Origin: a candidate division WWE3 bacterium RIFOXYD1_FULL_39_9
GTDB lineage: Bacteria > Patescibacteriota > WWE3 > UBA101185 > UBA10185
Assembly: GCA_001773295.1 (NCBI GenBank)
Contig: MEWG01000004.1
Span: 9,131-15,831 of the forward strand
Reading direction: 5' to 3'
Length of the DNA: 6,701 nucleotides
A program made the position numbers and the translations under genes. Positions 3,930 through 6,701 of the stretch are shown piece by piece. The notes below the pieces were generated by a model, which ran no database searches, was not told where the DNA came from, and was given only the letters and a program-made list of their open reading frames with translations. Each line of letters starts with the position of its first letter. Position 1 is the first letter of the stretch.

Positions 3930-5657
3930 ATGATATTACTAATCACTTTTGCATTTCTCGCAGGAATTGTTACGGTTCTCTCTCCTTGTATTTTGCCCAT
4001 TCTTCCCATCATTCTTACCTCAAGTGTTGGTGGCGTAAGTGCAGGAAAATCCAGACCAATAGGTGTTGTTATTGGTTTTGTCCTTAGTTTTACATTTTTT
4101 ACACTTTTTCTTTCATCGATTGTGCGATTGAGCGGAATTTCTGCAGAAACCCTTAGAACTGTTTCAGTAATAGTAATCGCCGGTTTTGGACTGTCGCTGC
4201 TTATTCCTCAATTTCAGGTACTTGCTGAACGTCTGTTCTCTAAACTGTCGGGAATTATACCTGCTAGCCAAGGACGAACAGGATTTGGCGGAGGTTTGCT
4301 TATTGGTCTTTCGGTAGGACTGCTTTGGACTCCGTGCGTAGGACCTATTTTAGCGTCGGTAATTTCTCTTGCGATAACGGGTACGGTTACTTTTGATGCT
4401 TTCCTAATCACACTCGCATATTCTTTTGGTACCTCAATTCCAATGTTTCTAATTATGCATGGTGGGCAAAACGCACTTAGACGCATACCTTGGCTGTTGT
4501 CTAACTTAGGTCGTATCCAGAAGCTATTTGGCATCTTGATGATAATGACGGCGATAGGTATATTTTTTAACGTTGACCGCAGGTTTCAAACATATATTTT
4601 AAACACATTTCCACAATACGGTGCAGGCCTTACCAAACTTGAAGATAATGAACTAGTGCGCAATATATTAGATAAAAAAAGCGGTAATGAAGTAGAAAGT
4701 GATGATGCTGCAAAATTTGAGTTAGATCCGAAAGCGTTAAAATATGCGAAGGCACCGGAAATAATACCTGGAGGGTTCTGGTTTAATAGTGAGCCCCTAA
4801 CACTTCAAGAATTAAGAGGGAAAGTTGTCATCATAGACTTTTGGACATACTCCTGTATCAACTGTCAAAGAACCTTGCCATACTTAAGAGATTGGTACGA
4901 AAAATACAAAGATAAAGGGCTTGTTATCGTCGGTGTGCATTCGCCTGAATTTGAGTTTGAGAAAAGTGAAAAAAATGTAGCTCAAGCCATAAAAGACTTT
5001 GAACTTACGTACCCAATTGTTCAGGATAACGACTTTGCTACTTGGAAAGCATATAGAAATCGTTACTGGCCGGCAAAATATTTTATTGATAAGGAAGGGT
5101 ATATACGTTACACACATTTTGGAGAAGGAGCTTACGATGAAAGTGAAAAAGTTATTCAAGAACTATTAAAGGAAGCAGGTGCCAACGACGTGTCATTAGA
5201 CATTAATAACCCTGCATACCAGTTACAAGCTAGAACTCCCGAACTATATTTGGGATACGGGCGAATAGAACATCTTGCTTCCCCTGAGCAAATAAAAAAG
5301 GATAAGCTTGGAACATACTCAGCTCCGGCAAATTTAGGATATAACAAATTTGCTTATTCAGGGGATTGGAATGTGACGCAGGAGTACGCCAATCCGCAAA
5401 AAGGGGCAACGCTTACTCTTTACTTTGAAGCAAAAGAGGTTTTTCTAGTCATGCGCAGTAAGGGAGCAGCTGCGAAAGTAAAGGTGTATTTAGACAACAA
5501 ACTACAATTTTTTGGAGAGGATAACATGGAAGGAATCGTAATTGTAGACAAAGATACCCTTTATAAACTAATTAACCTCCCGTCGGCCGGAAAACATATC
5601 CTTAGACTTGAATTTGAGGATAGTAATGTTGAGCTGTTTGCATTTACTTTTGGCTAG
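3930..5657 (+). CDS. dipZ: DipZ-like CcdA/TlpA fusion, transmembrane thiol reductase
   Basis: A 575-residue fusion in three parts. Residues 1-215 form a six-helix CcdA/DsbD-type membrane domain with its two redox cysteines, C20 (VLSPCILPILP) and C136 (WTPCVGPIL). Residues about 265-420 form an outward-facing TlpA-like thioredoxin domain with C309-I-N-C312 (WTYSCINCQRTLPYL) and the expected cis-proline P381 (YWPAKYFID). Residues about 430-575 form a beta-rich C-terminal domain as in mycobacterial DipZ. This layout takes electrons from cytoplasmic thioredoxin and passes them across the membrane to the outer thioredoxin domain, then to extracytoplasmic partners. All key cysteines are intact and the length matches the DipZ family. 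The upstream tethered thioredoxin is a probable partner, and msrB begins 5 bases after the stop. No strong ribosome site precedes the ATG. Confidence 0.93.
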   Translation: MILLITFAFLAGIVTVLSPCILPILPIILTSSVGGVSAGKSRPIGVVIGFVLSFTFFTLFLSSIVRLSGISAETLRTVSVIVIAGFGLSLLIPQFQVLAERLFSKLSGIIPASQGRTGFGGGLLIGLSVGLLWTPCVGPILASVISLAITGTVTFDAFLITLAYSFGTSIPMFLIMHGGQNALRRIPWLLSNLGRIQKLFGILMIMTAIGIFFNVDRRFQTYILNTFPQYGAGLTKLEDNELVRNILDKKSGNEVESDDAAKFELDPKALKYAKAPEIIPGGFWFNSEPLTLQELRGKVVIIDFWTYSCINCQRTLPYLRDWYEKYKDKGLVIVGVHSPEFEFEKSEKNVAQAIKDFELTYPIVQDNDFATWKAYRNRYWPAKYFIDKEGYIRYTHFGEGAYDESEKVIQELLKEAGANDVSLDINNPAYQLQARTPELYLGYGRIEHLASPEQIKKDKLGTYSAPANLGYNKFAYSGDWNVTQEYANPQKGATLTLYFEAKEVFLVMRSKGAAAKVKVYLDNKLQFFGEDNMEGIVIVDKDTLYKLINLPSAGKHILRLEFEDSNVELFAFTFG

Positions 5658-5662
5658 ACCAT

Positions 5663-6019
5663 ATGACACAACTTACACCGGAAGAAAAAAGAATAATAAT
5701 TGATAAAGGCACCGAACCTCCGTTTGTTGGAGAATATGTAAATACAAATGAAACAGGTATATATGTTTGTCGTCAGTGCGGCGCACCTCTTTATAACTCT
5801 AAAGATAAATTTGAATCATCCTGTGGGTGGCCTAGTTTCGACGATGAGATTCCTGGCGCCGTTAAAAAATCCACGGATGCTGACGGCATACGTACTGAAA
5901 TAACTTGCATGAAATGTGGCGGCCACTTAGGCCATTTGTTTACAGGTGAAGGCTACACAGCTAAGAATCTCCGTCACTGCGTAAACTCAATATCAATGAA
6001 ATTTATACCTGGAAAATAA
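5663..6019 (+). CDS. msrB: Peptide-methionine (R)-S-oxide reductase MsrB
   Basis: A 118-residue MsrB that reduces the R form of methionine sulfoxide in proteins. Zinc-binding pairs are C36-C39 (CRQC) and C82-C85 (CMKC). The catalytic cysteine is C106 in LRHCVNSISMKF, and H88/H91 lie in the conserved GGHLGHLF. C54 in SSCGWPSF occupies the position of the resolving cysteine in thioredoxin-recycled MsrBs. The length is slightly short but complete for a single-domain MsrB. There is no signal peptide, so it should act in the cytoplasm, even though the two genes before it work at or outside the membrane. It is 5 bases after the DipZ-like gene and 3 bases before msrA, so translational coupling is likely; no separate ribosome site stands out. 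Confidence 0.96.
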   Translation: MTQLTPEEKRIIIDKGTEPPFVGEYVNTNETGIYVCRQCGAPLYNSKDKFESSCGWPSFDDEIPGAVKKSTDADGIRTEITCMKCGGHLGHLFTGEGYTAKNLRHCVNSISMKFIPGK

Positions 6020-6022
6020 TAA

Positions 6023-6508
6023 ATGACGAAAAAAGTTGTACTCGGAGGCGGCTGCTTCTGGGGAATGCAGGATCTAATCCGAAAACAAAATGGAGTTGTC
6101 AAAACAACTGTGGGATATTCCGGTGGAAACGTCGAGAACCCTACATATGAAAACCACGAAGGTCACGCTGAAGTAGTTGAGATTGAATACGATCCTGCCA
6201 AAACTTCATTTAAACAATTGCTTGATTTCTTTTTCCAAATTCATGACCCGACGACCCTAAACAGGCAAGGAAACGACATAGGAAGCTCATATAGGTCGGT
6301 TATATTTTATAGCGATGACAAAGAAAAAGAGGAGGCCATCAACTTCATCGGTATCGTAAATAACTCCAAAAGGTGGAAAAATGCAGTTACCACAGCCGTA
6401 GAACCATTAGTTAAGTTTACCAAGGCTGAAGATTATCATCAGGATTATTTAGTCAAAAATCCTAACGGATATACTTGTCACTTTAGACGTTTTGGAAGTT
6501 ATTTGTAA
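6023..6508 (+). CDS. msrA: Peptide-methionine (S)-S-oxide reductase MsrA
   Basis: A 161-residue MsrA that reduces the S form of methionine sulfoxide, complementing the MsrB encoded 3 bases upstream. The nucleophile is C11 in GGGCFWG. The sulfoxide-binding acid E50 is in GHAEVVEIEYDP, and D85 and Y90 are in GNDIGSSYRS. C152 near the end (NGYTCHFRRFG) is placed to be a resolving cysteine. It is shorter than E. coli MsrA (about 212) because it lacks the N-terminal extension, as in many bacterial forms. It has no signal peptide. It is last in the operon and ends before an AT-rich stretch with only a weak hairpin. Start ATG 6023 places GGAG-poor sequence upstream, so coupling to msrB translation is likely. 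Confidence 0.97.
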   Translation: MTKKVVLGGGCFWGMQDLIRKQNGVVKTTVGYSGGNVENPTYENHEGHAEVVEIEYDPAKTSFKQLLDFFFQIHDPTTLNRQGNDIGSSYRSVIFYSDDKEKEEAINFIGIVNNSKRWKNAVTTAVEPLVKFTKAEDYHQDYLVKNPNGYTCHFRRFGSYL

Positions 6509-6534
6509 GTTACTATTTTATGAGGGTTAATATT

Positions 6535-6570
6535 CGGCACTCATGATCAAAATGTGCTGTATTTAATAAT
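6535..6570 (+). terminator. Weak candidate terminator after msrA
   Basis: CGGCAC (6535-6540) pairs with GTGCTG (6554-6559, one G-U) around a 13-base loop, followed by the AT-rich TATTTAATAAT. The T run is interrupted, so termination would be inefficient. It is the only hairpin close to the operon end. Confidence 0.3.
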
Positions 6571-6593
6571 CAAATAATAAATAGTAGTATTAA

Positions 6594-6701
6594 TATATAA
6601 ATACAAAGGTTCTGCTAATTACGATTTTCACAGTTCTTTTAATACTATTAGTTGATGGTTATTTTTCCCTTATTAAAATTCCTTTTACAGATAGATATTT
6701 G
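6594..6701 (+). CDS. Possible start of a membrane-protein gene (partial, start unclear)
   Basis: One plus-strand frame is open from just after TAA 6591-6593 to the right edge and encodes a hydrophobic stretch (VLLITIFTVLLILLVDGYF) followed by FSLIKIPFTDRYL. This looks like an N-terminal signal anchor or first membrane helix. No ATG, GTG or TTG precedes it: ATA at 6597, or ATT at 6618 with AAAGG (6605-6609) eight bases upstream, would have to start it. A competing frame begins at ATG 6655 (MVIFPLLKFLLQIDI). AT-rich non-coding DNA often gives such hydrophobic runs by chance, so this remains tentative. Confidence 0.22.

Noticed and set aside
4214..4534. Minus-strand open frame of 106 codons opposite the CcdA domain
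   Set aside because: The plus strand encodes an intact conserved membrane domain here; the antisense peptide looks like an arbitrary mirror.
6585..6647. Inverted repeat TAGTATTAA/TTAATACTA as an element end or terminator
   Set aside because: The arms are nine AT-only-rich bases 45 apart in very AT-rich DNA, which is expected by chance.

Overview
The window looks like a piece of a compact, AT-rich genome from a small bacterium with a Gram-positive-like or unusual envelope. A Patescibacteria/CPR lineage (for example WWE3 or Microgenomates) is my best guess. The reasons are short intergenic gaps, weak or absent Shine-Dalgarno sites in front of most genes, a sortase with a TLMTCWPAGT active site beside a secreted anchored protein, and a CcdA-thioredoxin fusion in an operon with msrB and msrA. 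TGA is used as a normal stop (thioredoxin gene, minus-strand zinc-ribbon gene), so there is no sign of the UGA=Gly code of some CPR groups. The lineage call is inference; no phylogenetic marker is present.

Layout. (1) 1-1795, plus strand: a surface-protein cluster. It holds the C-terminal end of a membrane-anchored protein, a secreted Ig/FN3-like protein with a C-terminal membrane anchor, and a sortase, and it closes with a hairpin terminator. (2) 1800-2006, minus strand: a 68-residue zinc-ribbon protein that converges on the same terminator and has the only strong Shine-Dalgarno in the window. (3) 2058-2263: overlapping divergent promoters, a leader containing a 19-base copy of the tRNA 5' end plus a long hairpin, and a complete tRNA-Gln(UUG) gene with encoded CCA. 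(4) 2312-2992: an AT-rich gene for a stand-alone HEPN-type protein (candidate RNase) 48 bases after the tRNA. (5) 2993-3330: about 340 bases without a normal gene, with a -10 box abutting a tiny, apparently frame-disrupted ORF, a possible structured RNA, and a good promoter for the next operon. (6) 3331-6508: a four-gene thiol-redox/repair operon of membrane-tethered thioredoxin, DipZ-like CcdA-TlpA fusion, MsrB and MsrA. (7) 6509-6701: AT-rich DNA with a weak hairpin and possibly the beginning of another membrane-protein gene.

How it works together. Region 1 builds and attaches surface proteins. Region 6 moves reducing power across the membrane and repairs oxidised methionine and cysteine; the Cys-paired secreted protein in region 1 is one possible client, but that link is inference. 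The tRNA-Gln/HEPN pair is the most accessory-looking part and the best candidate for a defence or stress function. I found no CRISPR array, transposase, rRNA or complete mobile element.
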